Source: Acidimicrobiales bacterium (GTDB taxonomy: Bacteria > Actinomycetota > Acidimicrobiia > Acidimicrobiales > SHLQ01). Taken from it: a stretch of 64,000 bases of DNA. The notes under the pieces were generated by a model. It was not told the DNA's origin and did no database searches. It saw only the letters and a list, made by a program, of their open reading frames with translations. Positions 41,967 to 50,166 of this stretch are shown one piece after another. How positions within the stretch are numbered: the stretch's first letter is position 1; the number at the start of each line of letters is the position of its first letter. The stretch spans positions 44,086 to 108,085 of the forward strand of contig JAHDDK010000006.1 in the NCBI GenBank assembly GCA_020629375.1, read 5' to 3'. Both the position numbers and the translations under genes were made by a program.

Positions 41967-42347
41967 TCAGCCTGACCGGAGCCAGAGATTCTCCTGGCCG
42001 ACCGTTTCGCCCATCAGACGGCGCGCCTCGTTCGTGATGATGCGGACCTCGTCGAGGAACTCCTCGCTCGGTTTGATGAACTCGATGCCGTAGCGACTGC
42101 GCTTCTTGGTGTCAGTGGCTTCTTCCGAGCGAATGATCGCTGTCGTCGATTCCGAACCGATCGTGATCTCCACGACCTGGCCTCGTTTGAGTCCATCGTT
42201 CGTGCCGGCGTACACCGAGGTCCCGAACATCGACATGTCCGCAGCCGGAAACTCGGCCGATCGGGCTCGGCCAAGGATGCCCGCACGCGGGATCCAGATC
42301 TCGATTTCGGCGTCGGTGACGTAGCGGCGCGCTATTCGACGTTCCAC
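41967..42347 (-). CDS. PilZ domain protein
   Basis: This is a single-domain cyclic-di-GMP receptor. The 126-residue product opens with ERRIARRYVTDAEIEIW, giving the RxxxR motif, and has DMSMFGTSV as the DxSxxG motif. The barrel strands RGQVVEITIGS and RYGIEFIKPSEEF follow. The two motifs are what PilZ domains use to hold the dinucleotide. It may read the signal made by the GGDEF-EAL pair at 11.8-15.5 kb, though this link is inferred only from co-occurrence. Confidence 0.8.
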   Translation of the reverse strand: MERRIARRYVTDAEIEIWIPRAGILGRARSAEFPAADMSMFGTSVYAGTNDGLKRGQVVEITIGSESTTAIIRSEEATDTKKRSRYGIEFIKPSEEFLDEVRIITNEARRLMGETVGQENLWLRSG

Positions 42348-42400
42348 AGGTGAAGGATCGGCACGGACTGGTCGGGCTTGAGGAGATCGGGCCAGAAGAC

Positions 42401-43894
42401 TTACGAACCCTGCTGATCGGCGCGGAGGAGGTTCTTCTGGATCTTTCCCATCGCGTTGCGAGGGAGTGCCTCGACGATGCGAATCGTGCGGGGATGTTTG
42501 AATCGGGCGAGTGTGTTGTCGAGGTGGCTCCGGATGTCATCGAGCGACACCGGCCGATCCGGGCATACGACGACCGCTTCGACTCGCTCACCGAAATCGG
42601 GGTCCGGAATGCCAACGACGGCGGACTCGGCGATGTCGTCGTGTTGATCGAGGACGAGTTCGATCTCGCGGGGGTACACGTTGAGCCCTCCGCTGATGAT
42701 CATGTCGCTGGAGCGTCCTTCAAGGGTGAGTCGACCGTGAGTGTCGAGCATGCCGATGTCGCCGGTGATCAGCCATCCGTCCTCGGTGTGGGCCTCGTCG
42801 GTTCTGTCCGGGAGTCTCCAGTAACCGATGAAGCAGTTGGGTCCGCGAACCTCGACGACACCGACCTCACCGGGTTCAGCAAGGACACCATCGTCTCGAC
42901 GGACGCGGACGCTGACTTGTGGGAGAGCGAAGCCGACGGTTCCCGGCACACGCTCGCCGTCGTAGGGATTCGACGTGATCATGCCCGCTTCGCTCATTCC
43001 GTAACGTTCGAGCACCCGATGGCCAGTGCGGTCGGTGATCTCGGCATGTAGCGGTGCGGTCATCGGTGCGGATCCCGAGGTGAGCAACCGGATGTTTGCG
43101 GTGGTTTCGTGATCAAAGGCCGGGTGTTCGAGCAGCCGCGAGTAGTGGGTGGGCACGCCCATCATCACGGTGGCCTCCGGGAGGCGACCGATCACGGTGT
43201 CGGGTTCGAACCGCTGCTCGAACAGGATTGTGCTCGCGTTGAGCAGTGCGGTGTGGAGCGCCACGAAAAGTCCGTGCACGTGGAAGATCGGGAGGATGTG
43301 CAGAAGCACGTCGCCGGGACTGAACCGCCAGATCGCATGCAGGGTCAGTGCGTTCGAGGCGAGATTCGCGTGCGTCAGCATCGCTCCTTTGGAGCGCCCC
43401 GTCGTCCCAGACGTGTAGCAGATGGCGGCGAGGTCGTCTCCGGTCCGGATCTCGATTACCGGATCAGGTAACGACTTCGCGGCGGTCGTCGCGAGATCGG
43501 TGATCGAGCGCACACGAGTGTCGGGTGGTGCTCCATCGATCGGTCCGGCGTCGTTGCGCAGCACCAACGCGGGTTCGGCATCTTCGACGAACTGGGCGAC
43601 CTCGGTGTCGGTGTAGGCCGTGTTGAGTGGAACCCACACACCGCCGACGCGAAGTGTCGCGAGATACGCGAGCACGTTGTCGATCGATTTGTCGACCTGA
43701 CCGATCACCCGATCACCGGGCCGAACCCCGAGATCACGCAACACCGACGCCCACTGTGCCGAGGAGTGGTCGATTTGCGCGAAGGTGAGTGTGCGGTCGG
43801 CGGTGACAAGCCCATGACGGTCGGGCGCGGCAAGCATGTGGGTACGAAGCAGGTCCGCAAGGTTGCCGTTTGCGGCGAACTCGCCAGCTCTCAT
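42401..43894 (-). CDS. matB: Malonyl-CoA synthetase
   Basis: MatB activates malonate to malonyl-CoA with ATP. The 497-residue product is an ANL-family enzyme with the P-loop YTSGTTGRSKGAMLTH and ERYGMSEAGMITSNPYDGER, which is close to the MatB pattern. It also has TGDIGMLDTHGRLTLEGRSSDMI and the C-terminal lysine in NAMGKIQK. Substrate assignment rests on the SNPYDGERVPGTVGF block. A related short-chain or methylmalonate specificity remains possible. It lies 31 bases after the FAH-family gene. Confidence 0.82.
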   Translation of the reverse strand: MRAGEFAANGNLADLLRTHMLAAPDRHGLVTADRTLTFAQIDHSSAQWASVLRDLGVRPGDRVIGQVDKSIDNVLAYLATLRVGGVWVPLNTAYTDTEVAQFVEDAEPALVLRNDAGPIDGAPPDTRVRSITDLATTAAKSLPDPVIEIRTGDDLAAICYTSGTTGRSKGAMLTHANLASNALTLHAIWRFSPGDVLLHILPIFHVHGLFVALHTALLNASTILFEQRFEPDTVIGRLPEATVMMGVPTHYSRLLEHPAFDHETTANIRLLTSGSAPMTAPLHAEITDRTGHRVLERYGMSEAGMITSNPYDGERVPGTVGFALPQVSVRVRRDDGVLAEPGEVGVVEVRGPNCFIGYWRLPDRTDEAHTEDGWLITGDIGMLDTHGRLTLEGRSSDMIISGGLNVYPREIELVLDQHDDIAESAVVGIPDPDFGERVEAVVVCPDRPVSLDDIRSHLDNTLARFKHPRTIRIVEALPRNAMGKIQKNLLRADQQGS

Positions 43895-43925
43895 GGCGAC
43901 TCAACGTTCATGACGAGACCGTCGG

Positions 43926-44771
43926 TCATGGTGACGGGACCGTGCAGCGGTTGGTCATCTCGCCGATGCCGTCGATGCTCGTCACCATCGTCGCACCGGG
44001 GGTCAACCACTCGTTCGGTGAGCGCCCGGCGCCGACGCCGCTCGGCGTACCGGTGGCGATGAGGTCGCCAGGTTCGAGGGTGATCACCGTCGATAGATCG
44101 GCGATCAACTCGGCCACGCCGAAGACGAGTTCGTCGGTGGATGAATCCTGTTTGATCACCTCGTCGACCGTGGTACGCACCGCGAGGCCGCGTGCGTCGC
44201 CGAGCACATCAGCGGTGGTCATCACCGGTCCGACCGGGGTCGTCGCCTCGAAGGTCTTTCCGGCGAGGAATTGCACCGAACGGGTCTGCCAGTCTCGGAC
44301 CGACACGTCGTTGAGCACCGTGTAGCCCGCAACATGCTCGAGGGCGTTGTCAACCGATACGTGTCGCGCGGGTGCGCCGATCACGATGGCGAGCTCGACC
44401 TCCCAATCGATCGATGTCGAGATCGAGGGATTGGGAAGCACGATGTCGTCGTGGGCGCCGATCAAGGCGCCGCGGTACTTGGCGAAATACGTGGGGTGGG
44501 TCGGGAGTTCGCGTCCCATCTCGCGGACGTGTTCGGCATAGTTGAGCCCGACGCAGATGATCTTGTCAGGGTCCGGGACGAGGGGGGCGAGGTCGGCGGT
44601 GTCTCGACCGACCCGCTCGAACGCGACGCCGTCCAGATCGTTGGCTCCGGCGATGTCCCACAGATCGTTGGCGAGGAGTTCGCGCATCGTGCAGGGCAAC
44701 AGGACGTAGTGGTCACCGTCGATCCTGGCTGCTCGATGTCCCTGTTCGGTGCGGAGCGTGGAAAGTTGCAT
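43926..44771 (-). CDS. Fumarylacetoacetate hydrolase family protein
   Basis: The family hydrolyses or decarboxylates diketo acids or enol-type substrates using a divalent metal. The 281-residue product has the small N-terminal domain, then KIICVGLNYAEHVREMG and the metal site with two glutamates in DWEVELAIVIG and an aspartate in GYTVLNDVSVRDWQ. GDLIATGTPSGVG is also present. The chemistry with the neighbouring malonyl-CoA synthetase is not clear. Its start touches the stop of the upstream cytochrome gene by one base. Confidence 0.9.
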   Translation of the reverse strand: MQLSTLRTEQGHRAARIDGDHYVLLPCTMRELLANDLWDIAGANDLDGVAFERVGRDTADLAPLVPDPDKIICVGLNYAEHVREMGRELPTHPTYFAKYRGALIGAHDDIVLPNPSISTSIDWEVELAIVIGAPARHVSVDNALEHVAGYTVLNDVSVRDWQTRSVQFLAGKTFEATTPVGPVMTTADVLGDARGLAVRTTVDEVIKQDSSTDELVFGVAELIADLSTVITLEPGDLIATGTPSGVGAGRSPNEWLTPGATMVTSIDGIGEMTNRCTVPSP

Positions 44772-45610
44772 CAGCTGAAGGTGTAGAGGTGATCGACGAT
44801 GGCCGCGATCTCCGCCTCGCTCAGCCGAGCGCCAAACGACGGCATCCCCGAACTTCCGTCGGTCACGATCCCGATTGCCGAATCCCTTTTCTCGGTGGCC
44901 AATCCGATGAGGTTTGGTCCTCGTCCACCGGAGCCATCGCTGCTGTGGCAGCGTGCGCAGTTGGCCTCATAGAGGGCCTGGCCGTCGATTTCGCCGGCGT
45001 CGGCGGTGGTTGTGGTTTCGTCGGGTTCGGCTTCGGTCGTGGTCGTCGTTTCCTCGACCGGTTCGGCTTCGGTGGTTGTGGTTTCTTCGGATTCGGCTTC
45101 GGTCGTGGTCGGGGCGCTCTGATCCGCCGTGTCGACTTCGGTGGTCGCCGCGGCGTCATCGGACCGAAGTTGCCCATCCCATACAGACCGAGCGCCTTCG
45201 TGTCCGGTACGAACCACCCACACCAACGAGAGCACGGCGAACCCGACGATCGCGCCTCGCAGGATCTGGTCGATGGCACTGTTCGGTCGTGACCGCCCAA
45301 CACCGACCGCACCCGCAATCGTGACTCCGAGGCCGAGAACGAAATAGACCAACGTCTCGCCGAGGGAGCGATGCGGATCGATGAAGTCGTCCGGCAGCTC
45401 GAGCGCATCGCTGAGGGCGTGTCCGCTCTGTGCCGCCACGAAGGTCGAAATCACCGTGATGATCGCGACCACGGCGATGGCCACGCCAAACCGGTCTCGG
45501 ATGGATGGTCGGACGGCCATTGCGATCCCCGCCAATGCGAGGAGCGGAATGGCGACGACCGGGAAGTGCACCAGCAGTGGGTGCGCCGGAAGATCGAAGA
45601 TTCGCTCCAT
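44771..45610 (-). CDS. DUF2231 membrane domain fused to cytochrome c
   Basis: The 279-residue product has an N-terminal DUF2231 module with four membrane helices (about 15-33, 42-60, 85-105, 115-132) that starts HPLLVHFPVVAIPLLALAG. A Thr/Glu-rich linker of about 50 residues follows. The C-terminal class I cytochrome c domain has the haem site CARCH near residue 215 and the distal methionine probably in SSGMPSFG. The haem would sit outside the membrane. The linker composition matches those of the lipoproteins in this window. It probably needs the CcmF-type haem lyase encoded at 36.9-38.7 kb or an equivalent. Confidence 0.88.
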   Translation of the reverse strand: MERIFDLPAHPLLVHFPVVAIPLLALAGIAMAVRPSIRDRFGVAIAVVAIITVISTFVAAQSGHALSDALELPDDFIDPHRSLGETLVYFVLGLGVTIAGAVGVGRSRPNSAIDQILRGAIVGFAVLSLVWVVRTGHEGARSVWDGQLRSDDAAATTEVDTADQSAPTTTEAESEETTTTEAEPVEETTTTTEAEPDETTTTADAGEIDGQALYEANCARCHSSDGSGGRGPNLIGLATEKRDSAIGIVTDGSSGMPSFGARLSEAEIAAIVDHLYTFS

Positions 45611-45784
45611 GCGCTGATCGTAGTGACCGCATCGGCATCGAATTGCTCTCCGCCAGCCGCACGCACCGACTCATGGTGGGTGCGCCCGGGGAATTCGTGA
45701 CCGTGCACGCACAGTTGTGAAGGCATGCGGAACGTTCCCGATGAGCCCACCGACATCCACCGATCGCGGTTCACAATCGGAGCC

Positions 45785-47275
45785 ATGAATCGTCGGCTGC
45801 CTTCCGTGCTGTTCGTTCTCGCTCTGATCGCTGCCGGGTGTTCGTCGTCGGCGGACACGGCGAACACCGATGCGACGTCCACCGAGTCGGCCGTCGAGCC
45901 GGCGGACACGACGTCGACGACGGTCGACCGCGGGCCCGATGGACGCGAGGGTCCGGCGGCGGAGATCGATCCCGACTCGGTGCCCCGGGGCGAGCTTGTC
46001 GACTTCGGCCCGGCGCCAGCGACGACCGACGGCCCCCTCGACCCGGAGGTGATCGACGCCCTGGACCTGCTCTTCTTCGAGGCGCTCGAGGACGGCATCG
46101 TCATCGGTGAAGAGCGCGACGCGATCGATGCGGTCGGCGCGTCCGGTGACGCCCGGCTTGCCTGGTTGCTCTCGGACCTTCTGCGTATCGCACAGGAGCC
46201 GAGCCTCGCGACCTCCTTGGGGGGAGCCGCTACCGAATTGACCGGCGTGGAGCTTTCGCCCTTCTCGTCGTGGAACACGCTCACGAATCACCTGATCGCC
46301 TGGGACACACCGGCTCCTCCCGACTACCTCCGGTACAAGCGAGCGCTGTACACGCTCATCGAACCGGCGTGGGACGATCTCATGGAAGACGGCCGAGACG
46401 ATCTGATCGATTGGCGATTCGTCAGCTGGGGAGGTGTACGGATCGACAACCGTCCGTTCGACACGACCGACGACCCGTGCAACTGCATTCCGGCGGCAGA
46501 CAATCCCGAGGTGGAGTCGGCTGCCGAAGCGGACTGGCTCGACGACGATGACGTGATCTTCGGGGTGGTCATCAACGGTGAGGCACGGGCGTATCCCCGA
46601 CGGATCATGGAAGTCCGCGAGATGGTGAACGACACGCTTGGGGGCCGGGACTTCGCCATGCCGTACTGCACGTTGTGCGGTGCCGCTCAGGTGTGGTTCA
46701 CCGATGAACTTCCCGCCGGTGTCGAACGTCCCGTTCTTCGAACGTCTGGTCTCCTGAGCCGGTCGAACAAGCTCATGTACGACCTGACCACGATGTCGTT
46801 CGTCGACACGTTCCTCGGGATCGCTCAGACCGGACCGTTGGCCGATATCGGATATGTCTTCGAGCCCCACACGGTCGTCACGTCGACGTGGGGACAGTGG
46901 GTTGCCGATCACCCCGAGACGACGGTGTTGATCGAGGATCTGGCTCTCGGGCGAGACTTCGACTTCCGAAACGGACGCGACGCCGACGGACCGATTTTTC
47001 CGATCGGCGACGTCGATCCACGACTCCCGGTGCAAGCCGATGTGGTTGGAGTGACGACTCCCGCAGGGGAGCCGCTTGCGTTCCATCTCGAAACGGCTCT
47101 CTCGGCTATCGGCCGTGGAGAGGTGGTCGAGGTCGACGGCATTCGGTTGATTCGGCGTGGCGATGGCCTTGTCGCCGAGTCGCTGGACGGCGAACCAATC
47201 GCCGCCCACCAGGCGTTCTGGTTCGCCTGGTCACAGTTCCACCCGGATACGGCGCTCTGGCCAGACGTCAGCTGA
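45785..47275 (+). CDS. DUF3179-domain lipoprotein
   Basis: The function is unknown. The 496-residue product has a lipoprotein signal with lipobox IAAGC (Cys19). An acidic linker follows, then a DUF3179 domain from about residue 240 to 490 that includes GVVINGEARAYPRRIMEVREM, the CxxC pair in MPYCTLCGAAQVWF, and NKLMYDLTTMSFV. The paired cysteines suggest metal binding or redox chemistry outside the membrane. An upstream in-frame start at 45725 is rejected, because GGAG stands just before ATG 45785 and the signal peptide begins there. It is divergent from the cytochrome operon. Confidence 0.85.
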   Translation: MNRRLPSVLFVLALIAAGCSSSADTANTDATSTESAVEPADTTSTTVDRGPDGREGPAAEIDPDSVPRGELVDFGPAPATTDGPLDPEVIDALDLLFFEALEDGIVIGEERDAIDAVGASGDARLAWLLSDLLRIAQEPSLATSLGGAATELTGVELSPFSSWNTLTNHLIAWDTPAPPDYLRYKRALYTLIEPAWDDLMEDGRDDLIDWRFVSWGGVRIDNRPFDTTDDPCNCIPAADNPEVESAAEADWLDDDDVIFGVVINGEARAYPRRIMEVREMVNDTLGGRDFAMPYCTLCGAAQVWFTDELPAGVERPVLRTSGLLSRSNKLMYDLTTMSFVDTFLGIAQTGPLADIGYVFEPHTVVTSTWGQWVADHPETTVLIEDLALGRDFDFRNGRDADGPIFPIGDVDPRLPVQADVVGVTTPAGEPLAFHLETALSAIGRGEVVEVDGIRLIRRGDGLVAESLDGEPIAAHQAFWFAWSQFHPDTALWPDVS

Positions 47276-47292
47276 TCACGAGTGACGGAGCT

Positions 47293-48324
47293 TCAGGTCA
47301 CGGCGGGCGGTGACTCTCGCCGTCCGTCGGCATGGACGGCGAACCGCTCGGCTTCGGCGTCGTGGGCGGGACCATCGGCGGGCCACGGCCAACCGCCGAA
47401 CTGGGTGCGCTGGTAGTCGTCGAAGGCCTGTTGGATCTCGGCGTCCGTATTCATGACGAACGGGCCGTACTTGGCGACCGGTTCGCCGATCGGACGGCCC
47501 TGCAAGACCAGTATCTCGACGGGGTTCGGGCCGGGATTGGCGAGCTCGAGCTGCTGGTCCGGGACCAGTTGCGCTCCGGTGCGACCGGCGACGCGATGTC
47601 CGTCGACCTCGAGGTGTTCGCCGACGAACTGGTAAGCGACCCGTGTCGCGTCGGTGGATGCCTCCTCAAGAGAGGCGGATGCGCCGGCAGGCAACACCAC
47701 GTGGAGGAACGCGATGTTGGATTCGTCGCGGGCCGCCCACGAGTTGGGTGGCGGTGTCAACGACGACACCTCGCCGTATTGGCCGGCGATCACGGTGACG
47801 GTGCCACCGCCAGCGGTTCTGACGAGGGGGATGTCCTCGGCCCAAAACATCGTGAAGTACGGCTCGACCATCTTGTCGGCGGCGGGCAGATTGAGCCAGA
47901 CCTGGAAGAGCTCGGTGTGGTTGGCCGACTCGGTGTCGACGAGCGGGAACATCTCAGAATGGACAATGCCGCGACCGGCAGTCATCCACTGCACGTCGCC
48001 GCGCCCGAATCGCGCTGTCGCGCCCATGGAGTCGGAGTGATCGATGTTGCCTCGACGGGCGAAGGTGATCGTCTCGAATCCGCGGTGTGGGTGCTGCGGG
48101 AAGCCCGGAATGGAGCTGCCGTGATACATCGACCACCCGTCCTTGTCCGAGAAGTCGTTGCCGATCGCTCGTCCGGCGAGCGATGCAGCGGGAGCGAGCG
48201 AGCCGTTGCCGGGGGGATACGCGTCGTCGTGGTGCGCGCAGAACAAGAACGGGTCGAGGGTCTGCCATTGCGGCCCGAGTGGCACCGTGGCGAGGATTGG
48301 GGAGGACGTCTCGACGTTGGTCAT
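47293..48324 (-). CDS. Pirin-family protein
   Basis: Pirins are bicupin iron proteins; some act as quercetin dioxygenases, others as redox-linked regulators. The 343-residue product has the metal-site histidines in PGFPQHPHRGFETITF and in GRGIVHSEMF. The middle and C-terminal cupin follow (FGRGDVQWMTAG before, QLVPDQQLELANPGPNPVEILVLQG after). It is a little longer than usual at its N terminus. It converges with the DUF3179 gene, with 17 bases between the stops. Confidence 0.92.
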   Translation of the reverse strand: MTNVETSSPILATVPLGPQWQTLDPFLFCAHHDDAYPPGNGSLAPAASLAGRAIGNDFSDKDGWSMYHGSSIPGFPQHPHRGFETITFARRGNIDHSDSMGATARFGRGDVQWMTAGRGIVHSEMFPLVDTESANHTELFQVWLNLPAADKMVEPYFTMFWAEDIPLVRTAGGGTVTVIAGQYGEVSSLTPPPNSWAARDESNIAFLHVVLPAGASASLEEASTDATRVAYQFVGEHLEVDGHRVAGRTGAQLVPDQQLELANPGPNPVEILVLQGRPIGEPVAKYGPFVMNTDAEIQQAFDDYQRTQFGGWPWPADGPAHDAEAERFAVHADGRRESPPAVT

Positions 48325-48457
48325 GTTGACTCCAACTGCTCGGGTAGATCGGAGGGTACCGACAAGGGCTCACAGCGGGTGAGCTTCTGCCGACTGGCAA
48401 CCAATGCGTAGACGACGTGATTCCCTCGCCCGGACCTTCGCGCGACGATCGGCTGCC

Positions 48458-48847
48458 TCAGAAGCCGAGACAGTGCCTGCTGGCGGGCCACTGTCGGTCG
48501 ACGACGACCCGAACTCGGCAACGGTCGTCGTTGACTGTGGCGATCGACTGGTGCCGCGACCACAGGATCTCTATTCGGTCTCGTTGGTCCTGAATGACAC
48601 CGACCGTGCCCTGGCGGCGATCGAAGAGTCGTTGTCGGCACTTCAACAGCGCCAAGCCGAGTTCGTCGTGGGTACCGAACGTGGCGAACCAGTCGTCGTC
48701 CTCGATGATGTACCCGCTGTTGGTGCGTCCGACGAATCTCGTTCGACGATCGACCACCGAAGTGCGGACGCTCGAGAATCGGAATCGGCGGACGACATCG
48801 TTCTGGAACCATCGGTCGACCTTCGTCATGTCGACGATCGAGAACAC
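48458..48847 (-). CDS. Hypothetical protein with uncertain start
   Basis: I do not recognise the protein. The minus strand is preferred because its third codon positions are about 80% GC, like its neighbours. The acidic plus-strand frame at 48404-48928 is nearer 60%. The 129-residue reading from GTG 48847 contains VDRRTRFVGRTNSGYIIEDD and LGLALLKCRQRLFDRRQG. The frame remains open with the same codon bias for about 25 codons upstream, to a TAG, without an ATG, GTG, TTG or CTG start. A well-placed ATG at 48918 is out of frame. The true gene may therefore be longer and frameshifted. Confidence 0.45.
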   Translation of the reverse strand: MFSIVDMTKVDRWFQNDVVRRFRFSSVRTSVVDRRTRFVGRTNSGYIIEDDDWFATFGTHDELGLALLKCRQRLFDRRQGTVGVIQDQRDRIEILWSRHQSIATVNDDRCRVRVVVDRQWPASRHCLGF

Positions 48848-48944
48848 GATGAGTTCGACGATCGATTCGCCGACTTCGTCGATGGTGAAGAGGACGAGAT
48901 CGCACGTCGCTGGCTCATCGGGGGCTGAGCCGCAGCGCCTGTGC

Positions 48945-48950
48945 TACAAC
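48945..48950 (+). promoter_or_regulatory. Candidate -10 box of a leaderless methyltransferase transcript
   Basis: TACAAC ends 8 bases before ATG 48959 and there is no ribosome binding site. It decides between ATG 48959 and the in-frame GTG 48941 in favour of the former. Confidence 0.4.
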
Positions 48951-48958
48951 CGGCAGCC

Positions 48959-49630
48959 ATGGAAGCCGGTGACGATCACGACGGACCGGGTCTGGACTCG
49001 GCCTATTCGCTCGAGACCCCCGCGGACAGCCGCCGTCTCTACGACCGATGGGCGAGTACGTACGACAGCGACTTCATCGACGCAAACGGCTACGTGTACC
49101 ACGAGCATGTAGCGGCAGCCTTTCTCGACGCCGGAGGTTCGGCGGGAGGGGCCGTGCTCGATGTCGGATGCGGGACCGGCATCGTCGGTGTTGCACTCGC
49201 CGACATGGGAGAAACCGTGATCGACGGGGTCGACATTTCGCCGGAGATGCTGTCGATCGCGCGAACCAAGCGGTCGGTGCACGACGCTGTCGCGTACCGC
49301 GACCTGATCGAAGCCGATGTGACCGACCGTCTGCCGTTCGGCGATGACATCTACGCGGGGGTCATCAGCGTTGGAACGTTCACCCATGGGCATCTCGGCC
49401 CGGAACCGATCGCCGAACTCGTGCGGGTGACGATGCCGTCCGGTGTCTTGGCGATCGGGATCAACGCCGAGCATCGGGTGTCGCACGGCTTCGATGCATT
49501 CTTTGCCGAGTTGGTGAGTGCCAAGTCGATCACGGTGCCGCATGTGATCGACGTCGCCATCTACGAGGCAATGGACGGTCCGCACGGTGGCGATCGGGCA
49601 TCGGTCGCTCTGTTCCAGAAACGTGCCTGA
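48959..49630 (+). CDS. SAM-dependent methyltransferase
   Basis: The 223-residue product is a class I methyltransferase. It has motif I VLDVGCGTGIVGVAL near residue 65, the acidic loop GVDISPEMLSIA and the post-II region GVISVGTFTHGHLGPEPI. RRLYDRWASTYDSDFIDANGY at the front is the usual N-terminal cap for methyltransferases of the UbiE/Williams-Beuren type. The substrate is unknown. It is alone in its strand block. Confidence 0.88.
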   Translation: MEAGDDHDGPGLDSAYSLETPADSRRLYDRWASTYDSDFIDANGYVYHEHVAAAFLDAGGSAGGAVLDVGCGTGIVGVALADMGETVIDGVDISPEMLSIARTKRSVHDAVAYRDLIEADVTDRLPFGDDIYAGVISVGTFTHGHLGPEPIAELVRVTMPSGVLAIGINAEHRVSHGFDAFFAELVSAKSITVPHVIDVAIYEAMDGPHGGDRASVALFQKRA

Positions 49631-49762
49631 CGACTCGTCGGCCTTTTGGCACGCGGCACGATCGTTCGGATTCGCCGAGCAACCGACGAACGAGGTCCGT
49701 GGAATACGACGGGCCGCTTTGATGCTGTGTGTCTCATAGCGGCGATCAGAAAGGCATCACCC

Positions 49763-50119
49763 GTGAGTGACCGTGAAGCAATGAAGGAATCTTGGAAGTC
49801 GGTGGGAAGCAAGGCCGAGTCTCTCGGCCTCAAGCTCAAGCTCCATCTCGAACAGGAGCAGGACGAGGCGGAGGAACGTCAGCCCGGCGACACAAAGGCG
49901 ATGATCGACGACCTTGGTCAACGTGCGCAGGACGCATTCGACTCGATGGGTAACGCAGCCAAGGACCCTGCGGTTCGGACCGACGTGAAGGAGATGGGCA
50001 CGTTGTTCAAGGACGCGTTGCTCACCACGTTCGAAGCGGTAAGTGCCGAGGTCAACAGTCGCACCGCAAACGACGATCCGCCGCCGCCCACCGGACCGCA
50101 GGACGCGCTTCCGGAGTGA
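49763..50119 (+). CDS. Small helical hypothetical protein
   Basis: The family is not recognised. The 118-residue product is charged and almost wholly helical by composition (for example SLGLKLKLHLEQEQDEAEE and VRTDVKEMGTLFKDALLTTF), with a Pro-rich tail PPPPTGPQ. It has no signal peptide, membrane segment or cysteine. GTG 49763 is chosen because AAAGG lies 10 bases upstream and the frame before it looks non-coding. It sits alone between the methyltransferase and a convergent aminotransferase. Confidence 0.7.
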   Translation: MSDREAMKESWKSVGSKAESLGLKLKLHLEQEQDEAEERQPGDTKAMIDDLGQRAQDAFDSMGNAAKDPAVRTDVKEMGTLFKDALLTTFEAVSAEVNSRTANDDPPPPTGPQDALPE

Positions 50120-50150
50120 ACGCTGCCGCGGGGCAACGTGTCACCTGTTG

Positions 50151-50166
50151 AGACCTGACCCCATTC
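50151..50166. repeat. Half element of the GGGGTC palindrome family
   Basis: AGACCTGACCCCATTC matches, on the opposite strand, the left end of the inverted repeat at 23350-23365 in 15 of 16 bases. It shares GGGGTCAGGTCT exactly with the element at 61488. It lies just before the stop of the convergent aminotransferase gene and lacks a second arm. Confidence 0.6.

Noticed and set aside
48404..48928. Acidic plus-strand frame of 174 codons
   Set aside because: Third-position GC is only about 60%, below the about 80% of the minus-strand frame in the same DNA, so the minus strand is preferred.
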